DNA of 64,000 bases from Bradysia coprophila (Eukaryota > Arthropoda > Insecta > Diptera > Sciaridae): assembly GCF_014529535.1 (NCBI RefSeq), contig NW_023503409.1:10540390-10604389 (forward strand). The letters are read 5' to 3'. The notes beneath the pieces are model-generated. The model saw nothing but the letters and a program-made list of their open reading frames with translations. It was not told the DNA's origin and did no database searches. The position numbers were made by a program, and so were the translations under genes. The first letter of the stretch is position 1, and the number at the start of each line of letters is the position of its first letter. Below, one piece after another: positions 49,181-59,870 of this stretch.

Positions 49181-49280
49181 GTGGCGCAGTGGTAATACAC
49201 GAGATCGATGTTCAGACCGCAAGCCAAAAACGAAAGCGGGTTCGAATCTCGTGGGAAAGGTTGGTCGAAAAGGGATATTG
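49181..49280 (+). repeat. tRNA-derived sequence (A and B boxes)
   Basis: GTGGCGCAGTGGTAA (A box) and GCGGGTTCGAATCTCGT (B box with a pairable T stem) lie about 45 bp apart. The acceptor stem is not formed: ACCACC upstream pairs only with a displaced GGTTGGT. Likely the head of a SINE with internal RNA polymerase III promoter. Confidence 0.5.
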
Positions 49281-50551
49281 GGTATCAGAGTTCGGATGCA
49301 GATTAAGTCTGTGATATAATCACAATTAGTATTAGGCGCCATAGTACAAGACCTGCAAGTTACAGTACTATGGACACAAAAACAAACCAGTGACTAAGCA
49401 AACGAACTCTACAAACCAGTATCACCGAGACCTCCTTTTTTATTATTTTTTTTTTACACATCTCCTCCATACTGATCTGAAATCAATAATAAAAACAAAT
49501 CTGTTAGACGTGTCGCATCAGCCTGACAATCTTTTTTTCTCAAGATTCAGCATCTTCATAGACTTTACGGACATTCATTTTCAGTTTGAAGTCAAACAAA
49601 ATGAAGCGCGATTTATCGTTAAGATCCAAAGTTGGTATGCTAAATCTCGATTCGACTTTCGATTTAACACCGAAAATTGAATTATTGAGAATGCACGACA
49701 GATGATCACAAGAATTTTGAGCTTATGTAAAACTAGTCACTTCTGACAAATTCTAAACTTATATTTTTCTCACAGTTCTTATATTCACAGTTTCTCACAG
49801 TACAAACTAATCGGATTACTGAGAAGCAAAACGCTTTTCTTGAACAAAAACTTACTTGAATTTGATCATTGCGATAATGAGCTGAGTTGACTCGCAGACC
49901 TTGATGTGACGTTGTCCACGTCCATAGTTCTTTATAGTGTTGGACGACCTCCGCTGTAGCGAACAAAACAGTGACTGAATTTAGTTTGAATAGTTTCCAA
50001 CCTCATTACCTCGCACCTACATAAACGTGAACAATTATCGCAGACAAATATTTCAGCCCTAACGGTGAATCATCGTTGCAGGTGTGCATATTGTTGACAT
50101 TTTTCAGGTAAAACAGAAATATTCGGCGGTTAGAAATAGCAAAATTGAACATTTCCGTGTGTGTCATTAATGAATTAGAGAAGAACCTTTCTGAAATGGC
50201 TAATAGAATTTGCAAAATGTAAATGAGTTTTTGATGACCTGTCTGACTGTACCTACAATTGAAGAAAATCGAATGGAATGTGCTTCTTGCAAAGGGTCTG
50301 CTAACAGTTCATCGATGAGAATTTTCAAGTTTTTATTTTGTGGAAATTCAACAGCGAAGCAAAACAATTTTTACCGAGCAGCTCGTGTTGCTTAAATTTC
50401 ACTAAATTCGACGATAGCCACATTTTATTACACGTTCACCGAAACAAAATGCATTTATATAGTCAACACCGAGATTAATGCTCTGCCCTGCAGAATTTTG
50501 GATCTTCCATGTCGTAGATAATAGTTTCATGTGGCGCTTACCCCAAGCACC
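49281..50551. other. Intergenic
   Basis: No gene recognised. It contains T-rich and A-rich patches and short open frames without known motifs, and may include the bodies of the tRNA-derived elements on either side. Confidence 0.35.
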
Positions 50552-50640
50552 TCAGTTGAGTAATGGTTAGGACGGTGGACTCGAAACTCAAGGGTCGCGG
50601 GTTTGTTTCCCTGAATTTTTTATTTATTTTTTTAGAAAAC
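50552..50640 (+). repeat. tRNA-Ser(CGA)-like sequence with T-rich tail
   Basis: TTGAGTAATGGTTAGGACGG and GGACTCGAAAC (loop with CGA anticodon) are followed by CGCGGGTTTGTTTCCCTG, then a T-rich tract near 50617-50632 that would stop RNA polymerase III. Stems are incomplete, so it is read as a relic or SINE head. Confidence 0.45.
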
Positions 50641-51458
50641 TGATTTAGCCGATTATTGTAAATCTGCGATCGCCTGTCTATCAATATTTCGTTTGAAGAT
50701 TTCCAGAAAAGTTCTCTTTATGGTCAATGCACCTATACCTATGGAAACGTTTTGTTCAGTATTACAAAGGCAACATTGTTAGAATTTTGTGGCATGATTG
50801 TTAGGTCACCTTGATTCGGTTGATGTCTGTAGTTAATTTTTCTTATTACTCTGAGTCTTTGTTCAGCTATCGTGGACTTGCAACATTTTTTGTGCGTAAC
50901 GGTCGGCCATTATCTGTTACGCTGCATTTCACAGTAAAAATTAAAAATCGCTATCCAGCTTTCCAGGCATAATTTTTCAGTAATGGAAATAACCTGTTAT
51001 ATCAGGCAAACCGATAGTATCTCACATTGAATTGGACTACAATATCGAGATTACTATCCGTTGCTTCTGATCCGAGGCTCATATTTCATATCTGAACGAA
51101 CAAAAACGCCAGATACTCAAACGTGAAATGAGCTGAAATGTAATTTTAGAAAACTGAATGATTAGGTCAAGATCGGAATTTGTATGACCCCGCTTTTCAG
51201 GTTTAATTGCCAAGTAACTGAGTTATAATTCACAGAAATTTCTTTGTAGATTTTGCCAACTTCGATACAATTATCGAGAGCAATTATATTTTGGAAGGGA
51301 GGAGGGAAATGCGTAAATGTGGAATAAAACCTTTTTCGAAAGTTAAAAACATAAACGCTTTAGTTACGCGTCAATAATTCATTTTACCTCAAAACGTATT
51401 ACAACCTTATACTTAACTTAACCTTATACTTTGAACTTAGTTTCGCATTAGCCAGCAA
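50641..51458. other. Intergenic
   Basis: No coding exon or structured repeat could be recognised in this stretch. Confidence 0.35.
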
Positions 51459-51530
51459 TGAATTAGCTCAGTGGGTGTGTGTTAGACTGAAGTGTCGGAG
51501 GTGCCGTGCTCGAATCCGGTCTATGCAGTT
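51459..51530 (+). repeat. tRNA-Phe(GAA)-like sequence
   Basis: ATTAGCTCAGTGGG (A box), GTTAGACTGAAGTGTC (a phenylalanine GAA anticodon region very like true tRNA-Phe) and GTGCTCGAATCCGG (B box) are at normal tRNA spacing. The TTTTTT and long T run after it would be a pol III terminator. The acceptor and T stems do not pair properly, so a functional tRNA-Phe is unlikely. Confidence 0.5.
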
Positions 51531-51538
51531 TTTTATTT

Positions 51539-51539
51539 G

Positions 51540-51567
<28 letters not shown>
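51539..51567 (+). repeat. Poly-T run
   Basis: A stretch of about 27 consecutive T just after the tRNA-Phe-like sequence. It may be the tail of a SINE inserted in the opposite sense or a pol III terminator. Confidence 0.6.
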
Positions 51568-51570
<3 letters not shown>

Positions 51571-51890
51571 ATTAATATTACTTCACACATTGCTTACAGA
51601 TAAGTAATCATTGGCCTTGTCTTCTTTTCCTACGTTTAGAACGGAAAATCATTTTTCTTTTTTTGTGCACCATCGTCTTACATGATCGTTACGTAACAAT
51701 ACACCATGTAGTCGTATACTACATATCGTTATCATTCGTTCTGCTAAAGAAGTGGATGCGTATTTTTTGTCATTTTTCTTTGGATTTTTAAAATTAATTA
51801 AAATACTCGACAAAATCTTTCCGTGTGTCATCAATGTTTTTAGAGAAGAACCATTGTATTTTTGTAAATATTCCTATCTGTATACGATTA

Positions 51891-52140
51891 GACAGTTTGC
51901 GCAAAAGACGTATAAGTTATACGTCGACTTATAAATATGAACTTATAAGTTATATGTAAGTCAGTTATAAGTCATAAGTTACAAGTCGGCTACTTATAAG
52001 GTCTAATTTATAAGTGCTTAAGTTTATACGTATAGACCTCTGATCTTTAACGGTTTGACGTATAAACTTAAGCACTTATAAATTTAACCTTATAAGTAGT
52101 AGACTTACGTATAACTTATACGTCATTTGCGCAAACTGTC
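51891..52140. mobile_element. 250-bp palindromic MITE with TA duplication
   Basis: Begins GACAGTTTGCGCAAAAGACG TATAAG and ends CTTATACGTCATTTGCGCAA ACTGTC, flanked by TA on each side (51889-51890 and 52141-52142). The body is ATAAGTTATAAGTCA-like words in opposed arms. A TA target and long inverted repeats fit Tc1/mariner-type MITEs. Confidence 0.8.
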
Positions 52141-52151
52141 TAGTGTTTCAG

Positions 52152-52888
52152 TACCATTTTGCGCAAATGACGTATAAATTGTAAGTAAACTTAAAAATCC
52201 GATTTTATAAGTTATAAGTCAGGTGGTTATAAGTCATAAGTTGGTTTTAGGTGGTTATAAAGTGAAAATGATAAGTTCATAAGTTTATAGGTCAAAAGTA
52301 TGAAAGCCGAAAGTTATAGAAATGTGAAGATCATGTAGAATTAGACTGTAGGAATCCATCAAAATCCAACAAAACTTGAAGTTCTTAAAAATGGTCAACG
52401 AGGGAAAATATTTGGCTCATTGTAATCTTTTAACCTTAGAAGCTGACCAAATTTCATCATGAAGAGCTATGACTGACGACAGAGCTAGGACCATCATTTT
52501 TCGATGGTATTTCCCGGATGAACTGTGTTTCTGAGGTCGAGTTAGGAAGTATAATGCAATGTTCCCTCTCTGTCGCTTCTACCACTTCTCAGCCCAAGAA
52601 CTGCAAGATATTGATGGGTCTTACATGTTTTGTTTGTTGTTTTCAACATTTTTAGTATTATTGATATCACTGTAGGTTGGTTCCTAAAGTTTAATTGCTT
52701 TACATGATCCACCATTGTCCCATCTCTATAACTTTCGATTTTCAAACTTTTGACCTATAAACTTATGAAATTATCGCTTTCACTTTATAGGCGGTTGACT
52801 TATAACCATCTGAATTATAACTTATAAATTCGGATTCGGATTTCTAGTTTACTTATAATTTATATGTCATTTGAGCAAACTATCTATT
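52152..52888. mobile_element. Larger relative of the preceding MITE (about 735 bp)
   Basis: Left: TTTTGCGCAAATGACGTATA AATTG and GGTTATAAAGTGAAAATGAT AAGTTC. Right: mirrored ATCGCTTTCACTTTATAGGC and ATAATTTATATGTCATTTGA GCAAAC. About 400 bp of unique sequence with no transposase sits inside. It shares terminal and sub-terminal words with the 51.9-kb element and starts 16 bp after it. Confidence 0.65.
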
Positions 52889-53083
52889 GTAAATAATGTC
52901 AACGTGAAAAATATTTTCTAAACTAAATTTCAATACTTCAGGTAAAAGTTTAATTGCTTTGTAACTGTACATCCAGAACCAATTTCTGCTGAATTTTATC
53001 AAAGTGAAAGTGAACTTGAATTGAATTTCACTCGATCGGATTTTTATTTCAAATACTGTCAACGAAACAACAAACCTTTTCTG

Positions 53084-53766
53084 AGTCCCGTACCAAGTGC
53101 AGGGGTCTTATAGTCATACGCATACGTTTGTAACACATCGAATTCGAATCCCTGAGTAAGAGAAAAACCTATTGTGGGTGTCTAGAGAAGCCTAATCAGA
53201 ACATATAATGAAAGCTACTGACCACGCCTATAAGGTAAAATTTGTTGTCAAAATCGGATCGAAAGTTTGGACTCATGGACTGGGCATGAGTCAAGCTACT
53301 CGGCGGTACACTACTGCCGCATTTTACCTATATATCGAGTAATTTCAGCCTATTTTCATGACTTTTTTTTATTTGAAAGGTAATGAGAACCACAACGCCG
53401 ATGTACTGTTTTCAGTTACCTAACAAAATGGTCGACATCCGCCATATTGAATTTTAGTAAAAGTATTGGTTATGTGTTGGATGGACATTTAAATATACTA
53501 TGTTGAACTAGGTGTAGGTATAATAGACTTATATTGAGCTGTTTTGTAACATATAGCTATAAAATGTTCATTTACATATAGCAAAACATAGCTCTTATCT
53601 TTAAATGGGAATTTATCTAACTTAACTTAACATTGCTGTAAGCAATTTTATTGGAAGATACTATTGAGATCAGTTTAAATGGAAAGATTTGAAGGTGCAG
53701 TATAGTTTCAAGATATATTTGACTCTTATGGACTAGCTATGTTGCGTAAACTACTCGTACGGGTCC
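53084..53766 (-). mobile_element. Inverted short copy of the 9.58-10.58 kb element
   Basis: AGTCCCGTACCAAGT at the left and ACTCGTACGGGTCC at the right are degenerate forms of the 9.6-kb element's termini. The order of internal blocks is reversed, including TACGCATACGTTTGTAACAC and GGGTGTCTAGAGA. About 300 bp of the longer copy's interior is missing. It ends 220 bp before the oxidase gene. Confidence 0.65.
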
Positions 53767-53987
53767 CTGATGCTTATATTTATTTAGCGATCTGAGTAAA
53801 TAAAATCGGACAACGTTTCAAAAAATTCAATTCAAATTATTAATTTGCACATGAGACTTGAGATACCATATGAAAGGAGGGGAATTTTTGTTTGTGCCGA
53901 GTCAAAGTGTCTATTAATTTAGAGTTATGTCGACTATATTTCGATAAGTTGATCAGTAAAATATAAGCCAAAATTTCGAATTGGAAA

Positions 53988-55562
53988 ATGAATTCAAATT
54001 ACAAATTAGTGTTCGCAATAGTTTTGCATCTACTGACGCAGTGTTACTGTTCCATTGGTTCCAGCATAAAGCCGGACGACCTAACCATCAATGATAGATA
54101 CGATGCGTTAATCGCTTGTTTGGTGAAAAACGGGATACGCGACGGGAAACTATATCCTCGCAACGATGGTCCCGAGTACGAGGAATTGAATTATCAATGG
54201 AACACTGTGTGGGGTCATATGGCACCATTGCTTTACTTGAAGGCTAAATCCACTAGAGACGTTCAAGTTGGCGTTATTTGTGCTACGAAAACAGAAATTC
54301 GTTGCGTACCCCGGAGCGGTGGTCATTCGTATGCGAAAAATAGTTTTGGTGATGAAAATTCACTGGTGATCGATTTGTCGTCGTTGAATTTCTTCAAGGT
54401 TAAGAAGAAGAAAATGATTGCCGATGTCGGTCCGGGTGTCTTGAACAGCCAGGCTATGTACGATGGATGGAAAGAGGGTTGCTTAGTATCGCATGGAATT
54501 TGTCCGAGTGTTGGCTTCGGAGGTTTGCTGCAGGGCGGCGGGTACGGACACTTTTCCCGATTATTGGGAATGGCTGCGGACAGTGTAATTGGAATGGAAA
54601 TGGTTGACGCAAGTGGGCGGTTGAATGTCGTAAACAATTTCACCAACACTGATCTGTTTTGGGCACTCCGAGGTGGAGGCGGCGGTAATTTTGGCATTGT
54701 CACCAAGTTTACTATCAAAGTCTATCCGTCACCGCGATCGATCATTTTCGGAGCATACGAGTACTCGTTTGCGAAAGATTTTCGTCAGGTTTTCATTGCC
54801 TGGCAGAAGCTTGTCTATAGCGATCCTTATTTATCGCAAAGAATTTTCTGCATGATCGAAATGGAATTGGATCGAATTAGCATGCGGTTTTATGGCATAA
54901 ATACTGGAAACGATCCGGATATGACTGAAAAATACTTTGACGAATTGTACAAGTACATGGGCTTCCCAGAACCGGGACCGGGCAGTTCGCTCAAAACTTA
55001 TACGCATGAACAGTTCATCATTAGGGAAGCTCAAATGTACTCTGACACGCCGTTAACCGACATCGCTCAAGTAGGTAAAATGACCAGACACAACAAAGTT
55101 TACAACAAAAAGGTGAAATCGTACTTCGTCGACAAGATATTAAACGAGCAGGAAATTGACAAACTAATCGAACTATTGACCGCGTATTTACCGTATGCCG
55201 GTTTGTATTGGGAATATAATGGCGGCAAGGTCACCGAAAATCCGGGCACATGTTTCCTACATCGGCTCAAGGCTTCGTACTCCACTCAACTTAAACCACT
55301 CAATAGTTCGGGCAAGCTCAAGGATGTCAATGGAGATGCTGCGAAAATACGATTTTTCGAAGCAACCAAACAACTTTTGAATCATCGGACATCGTACCAG
55401 AATTATATCGATAGAGACATGCCCGATTATCTGCAACGATTCTATGGGCCGGCGTTGTGGAAACTGTATCGTATTAAAGCGAAATGGGATCCGACTAACG
55501 TATTCTTCAGTTGTGAATCCATTCCAGTGTTTCCAGGACAAAGGAGGATTTGCAATGTGTAA
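53988..55562 (+). CDS. Secreted FAD-linked oxidase, berberine-bridge-enzyme-like
   Basis: A 524-residue intronless gene. Residues 1-21 form a signal peptide (KLVFAIVLHLLTQCYC). An FAD-binding PCMH domain follows, with PRSGGHSY (His113) and HGICPSVGFGG (Cys172). These are the two residues that bind FAD bicovalently in BBE and glucooligosaccharide oxidases (family knowledge). LLQGGGYG and LRGGGGGNFGIVT are the other flavin-contacting glycine motifs. The C-terminal BBE motif is present: YQNYIDRD, then YLQRFYG and WDPTNVFF. Known members oxidise sugars or alkaloid/phenolic alcohols and make H2O2; the substrate here cannot be told. Length is normal for the family and no residue looks lost. AATAAA signals lie at 55576 and 55608. 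This family is common in plants, fungi and bacteria but rare in animals; lack of introns and a higher GC than the surroundings fit horizontal acquisition or retroposition (inference). Confidence 0.9.
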   Translation: MNSNYKLVFAIVLHLLTQCYCSIGSSIKPDDLTINDRYDALIACLVKNGIRDGKLYPRNDGPEYEELNYQWNTVWGHMAPLLYLKAKSTRDVQVGVICATKTEIRCVPRSGGHSYAKNSFGDENSLVIDLSSLNFFKVKKKKMIADVGPGVLNSQAMYDGWKEGCLVSHGICPSVGFGGLLQGGGYGHFSRLLGMAADSVIGMEMVDASGRLNVVNNFTNTDLFWALRGGGGGNFGIVTKFTIKVYPSPRSIIFGAYEYSFAKDFRQVFIAWQKLVYSDPYLSQRIFCMIEMELDRISMRFYGINTGNDPDMTEKYFDELYKYMGFPEPGPGSSLKTYTHEQFIIREAQMYSDTPLTDIAQVGKMTRHNKVYNKKVKSYFVDKILNEQEIDKLIELLTAYLPYAGLYWEYNGGKVTENPGTCFLHRLKASYSTQLKPLNSSGKLKDVNGDAAKIRFFEATKQLLNHRTSYQNYIDRDMPDYLQRFYGPALWKLYRIKAKWDPTNVFFSCESIPVFPGQRRICNV

Positions 55563-55739
55563 ATTTTAGTTGTTTAATAAATTGGAAAAGAAACTTTTTG
55601 TGATTTGAATAAACTTTGTACCAACGATAACTTCTTATAATTCTCCCACCGGAAATTCAAAAATTTGTATGGGATGTAAATTTAGAGGAAAAAAAAACAA
55701 TTTTTCTTCCCATACAAATTTGCCTTGCAAATCGTTACA

Positions 55740-56007
55740 CTGTACGAGCAGTATTGGGAATGTCCATCCGACACCCGACAGTATTGGAGCTGGTCCAGAC
55801 TGCTTATTTTTTGACAAAAAATCGATATTTCAGTTCATACTTCTGGGAATGTGTTGAACTAGGAGTAGTTGCAGCTATTGGTTCCCCCACTGATTGTCCA
55901 GGTAATACTGGCAAGTGGCCACAATGTGACGAATCAGGCAGTCGATTTCAAAGTATTTCAAAGCTCAGTTGGTTAAAAACCGAATGTCAATCGATCAATT
56001 CAATAAA
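55740..56007 (+). pseudogene. Decayed 3' fragment of a cysteine-repeat gene (copy E)
   Basis: Starts abruptly in TGTACGAGCAGTATTGGGAA, a string found otherwise in copy D, and covers only the last 80 codons or so of the family. Frame is broken near the start by a small insertion in the CCATCCGACAG region. It then reads the family's YF(N/S)SYxWECVE and CPGN.GKWPQC pattern and continues past the normal stop with a changed frame. AATAAA at 56002-56007 and the downstream 3' flank block (GGCATTGAACCAATTTTTCA A) are those of the array. A hairpin pairing AAATTTGTATGGG with CCCATACAAATTT lies at 55.66-55.72 kb, right at its truncated end. Confidence 0.8.
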
Positions 56008-56469
56008 TTTGTGGTTGATAATAATGTCGAAATGAAGACTCTTCATTGAGTAAGTCCATTGCACTGTAATTTCTGTAGAGAGTGCTTCGGTAAGTCTCAA
56101 TTTGGTATGTTCGTGAAGGAAGTTTTGATTGTTCGAACGCGGAACCGGAAAAAGTTGTGTGCGACACACGAACCAAAAAAAGTAGAGCACACTTATTTGA
56201 TGAACCGGTTATAACACACAGAGCCACTTTTTTGTTGTGCATAAGCTTTATCCTAGTTTCTTTCTTTGAAGGCATTGAACCAATTTTTCAAACTCAGTGA
56301 AAATGGTAGGGAATAGAGATAATATCAAAGTTTTAGTTTTCGTTGTCGTTGACAGTCAATAGACTCATTCCCTTGACTGAAAGTCATGGGTCTTATGGAT
56401 GATAAACACCCTAAATTGTTTGTCACACAATGTTTACTACTATGATTGAAAATGCATGAATGTATGACC

Positions 56470-57310
56470 AAAAACCTTAAATATAGAAAATGTTTGTCAC
56501 ACTTTGATGATTCCTTGATAACACGATAACTTGACTATTTCTCAACGGATTTCCGAAAACTTTTTTTTGATCGACGGGGAATTGAATTCCTGAGGGTAAG
56601 TTCGAAGATGGGCTATGACGGTCGGGTGATGTTAGAGATATTCCCAAAAGAATTTTTGTCTTGTCGCTTGATTCCACGATAACTCGAGTAGTGTTCGATG
56701 GATTTCCAGAAACTTTTTATTAATCGACACCGAATTAAATTGATGAGGTTAAGTTCGAAGATGGGTCGTAACGGACGGGTGATCTTAGAGATATTCCCAA
56801 AAGAATTTTTGTCTTGTTTCTTGATAACACGATAACTTAAGTAATTCTCAACGGATTTCCAAAAACTTTGTTTTAATCGACGGGGAATTGAATTCCTGAG
56901 GTTAAGTTCGAAGATGGACTATAACAGACGGGTGATCTTAGAGATATTCTCAAAAGAATTTTTGTCTTGTCGCTTGATTCCACGATAATTCGAGTAGTAT
57001 TCGATGGATTTCCAAAATGTTTTTTTTTAATCGACAGCGAATTAAATTGCTGAGGTTAAGTTCGAAAATAGGTCACAACGGACGGGTGATCTTAGAGATA
57101 TTCACAAAAGAATTTTTGTCTCGTTCCTAGATAACACGATAACTTCACGTAATCCTCAACGGATTTCAAAAACATTTTTTTATTAGACGGGGAATTCCAT
57201 TCCCGAGGATAAGTTCAAAGATGGGCTATAACATAACGGTGGGGGATCTGAGAGATATTCCCAAAAGAATTTTTGTATCGTCCCGTGATATTATCGTGTT
57301 TAAGTTGAGT
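56470..57310. repeat. About 153-bp tandem repeat with alternating monomer types
   Basis: Five to six units. Each contains ACGATAACT, CAACGGATTTCC or CGATGGATTTCC, AATCGAC(G/A)G(G/C)GAATT, AAGTTCGAAGATGGG and GAGATATTCCCAAAAGAATT TTTG. Type 1 units (TTGATAACACGATAACTT, starting near 56513, 56820, 57128) alternate with type 2 (TTGATTCCACGATAA(C/T)TCGAG, near 56669, 56973). The real repeat is thus a dimer of about 306 bp. Confidence 0.8.
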
Positions 57311-57651
57311 AATTCTTAATGGTTTTCCACAAAAGAAAATTATAAATACTAAATACTTTTTGGTTAAGTTCGTTAATGGAATATACTGGAATAATATTCT
57401 AGGATTTATTCCAAAAAAAAATTGTGTAATATCTTGGTATCGATGATAAGAAAAAAATTAAAGTTTGGACGAGTATTTAAGAGGTAAGCGAGAAATTCGC
57501 CTCTTTCCAGGGTCTGTTAGCAGACAATAAAACTTAAGAGGCATCGGTGGTTAGCTAAAATTGTAGTATTAATCAATATAATGGAAAAACTCGCACACGT
57601 TCGGCTGGGTGTCTCTCACAGAGAGACAGTTGGAAAAATTGTCATCAATAG

Positions 57652-57753
57652 TAATAAATTAACATATAAGTTACCATTGTACTAACTATAGCATACCAAT
57701 AAAAGGTGTCAAAACATGGTCCCATTCTTCCATGTTTTTATAAAAAAAACTTT
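57652..57753 (+). repeat. 102-bp target-site duplication, left copy
   Basis: Identical over 102 bp (TAATAAATTAACATATAAG to AAAAAACTTT) to 59695-59796. It lies immediately outside the retrotransposon on the 5' side. Confidence 0.9.
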
Positions 57754-59694
57754 CCAAGACAACATAAAGGAGGATCCAGCAGAATTCTGGAAATTTGCCA
57801 AAATCAACGGTGGAGTCAACCAGTACCCGAATGAAATGCAATTTGGTGAAAGTAACGGGAAATCGATGAGTGAAATAGTGAACTTGTTCGCGTCATATTT
57901 TGAGTCGATTTATGTTAGAGATGACGAACCGTGGGAATTTGAAGACATTTATGTCGAGTCTAGTGAATCAGTGGACATGCAAATCTCATTATTTGACATT
58001 GAAAGTGCAATTCAGACACTGAAGTGGAAGAGTGGAGCTGGACCGGATGAAATTAAACCTTTCGTGATTAAAAAGTGTTCGTCAACAATTGTCTGGCCAA
58101 TCTGGTTGTTGTACCAAAAATCGTTCGACGAAGGAAATATAGCAAAAGCGATGAAGATATCACGTGTGGTACCAGTCTACAAAAGGAAAGGTTCGAAAAC
58201 CGATGTTAAGAATTACAGAGTCATTGCAATTCAACCAATCACGATGAAAATTCACGAAATGGCGGTGAAAAATAAACTCAGTGAAGTCGTTCAACCTCGT
58301 TTATCCGAAGCGCAACATGGATTCAGGAGTAAACGGTCGGTCGTCACGAATTTACTGAATCTATCGATATTGGCATATGATGCGTTTGAAGACCGTTGTC
58401 AGTTGGATTTGGTATATGGAGATTTCAAGGTGGCATTCGATTCAGTTTGGATTCGAAGATTGATGCTAAAGTTTGCAAAGTTTGACATAGGCAAAAAATC
58501 GGCGAAATGGTTGTGTGAGTATTTTAAGGGACGGTCAAATTACGTACAGATTGGTGAGGACAAATCTAGAATTTATGAGTCTCCATCGGGAGTGCCACCC
58601 GGAAGTTCGCTTGGTCCGTTGGCGTTTACTGTATTCATTGATGACATCGTGGACGTTATCATACATGTAAAGCCGTTGCTGTTTGCGGATGACATCAAAT
58701 TAGCAGCAGTTATCCGATGCGAAAATGATTCAGTTCGGATGCAAATCGATGTCGACAATATGTTAAAATGGTGCGATGAAAACCGTCTATACTTCAACCC
58801 CGGAAAGTGCTACGTTTTCAGCATTTATCGAGATAATACATCTTTCATCGACACATCATATACAATGGGCGAACATGTTTTGGAGCGAAGAGAAGAAAGT
58901 CAAGATCTTGGAATGTTGATTGACAGATGGTTTCATTTGGGTCAACACTGTGAACTGACAGCAAGGAAGTGCAGGCAAATTGTTGGATGCATAAAACACT
59001 ACTCAAATGGCAGCCTTCACAATCGACACACAACGAACATTGTATTTGGCATACGTTAGATCGAGATTGGAATATGCATATGTAATCTGGAACCCGTCAT
59101 CGGAAGTCTACAAGGACGACATTGAATCGATTCAGAAGCAGTTTGTCATTTATCTGCTAGATAGTCGCAGAAATGCTACTTCGTTCCGATTGGCACCATA
59201 CGAGGATCGAAGCAAACAGGTTGGACTTCAAAATCTTGAATTAAGGAGGAAATTGGCGGACATAATGATGGCATACGACATATTCAAAGGCAACATTAAG
59301 GACAGTTCGATTTCGTCAAAGTTTGTGTACAGTGAGAGTGAATATGATCTGCGACGTTCGACCTTGAAATTGTTAAAGGAACTGAGGTACGGTACGAACT
59401 ATTTGTCGAATCAACCAGTTGCACGTTTGATAAGACTGATAAATGAATATGAACACATTGTCCGTGACTGTGATAGCCGAGGTGAATTTAAAACTAGAAT
59501 TGTTAAAGAACTTGGAATGTAGACTTAATTTCTGTAAATTTTAAATTTAAATTTTGTTACTGTGATTTTAGGACTAAGAACTATGGAATGTTTTGACTAA
59601 TTTTATTGTTTTATGTTTGTATATTGTAATCAATTATCAATTATTCAGCCAGTATTTGGCGGTGAAATAAATTTCATTCATTCATTCAAGATAA
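57754..59694 (+). mobile_element. 5'-truncated non-LTR retrotransposon (reverse transcriptase)
   Basis: About 1.94 kb. The reverse-transcriptase frame runs to 59059, and the C-terminal part continues in another frame to 59522. RT motifs seen in order: WKSGAGPDEIKP, SRVVPVYKRKGSKTDVKNYR, LSEAQHGFRSKRS, GDFKVAFDSVW, SGVPPGSSLGPLAF and the catalytic FADD. The second frame has YVRSRLEYAYVIWNPS, the usual post-RT motif. Overall it is most like CR1/Jockey-group elements. The endonuclease and the first ORF are missing (5' truncation). One frameshift lies near 59.00-59.01 kb. The 3' end has AATAAA followed by an ATTC oligomer tail. Translation can begin at an ATG supplied by the flanking target duplication (57716), which is fortuitous. 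Inactive as it stands. Confidence 0.9.
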
Positions 59695-59796
59695 TAATAA
59701 ATTAACATATAAGTTACCATTGTACTAACTATAGCATACCAATAAAAGGTGTCAAAACATGGTCCCATTCTTCCATGTTTTTATAAAAAAAACTTT
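59695..59796 (+). repeat. 102-bp target-site duplication, right copy
   Basis: Exact copy of 57652-57753, directly after the retrotransposon's ATTC tail. Confidence 0.9.
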
Positions 59797-59870
59797 ACTA
59801 GCTCTAAAAAAAGTGAGCAGTGTAACGAAATTTTCATAAACTGCTTAGTTTTCTCATGGTTGGTCAAACT

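Noticed and set aside
51459..51530. Functional tRNA-Phe gene
   Set aside because: The anticodon region is convincing, but acceptor and T stems do not pair.
54323..54718. 131-codon antisense frame in the oxidase gene
   Set aside because: Shadow of the FAD-binding domain; the proline-rich reading comes from its glycine codons.
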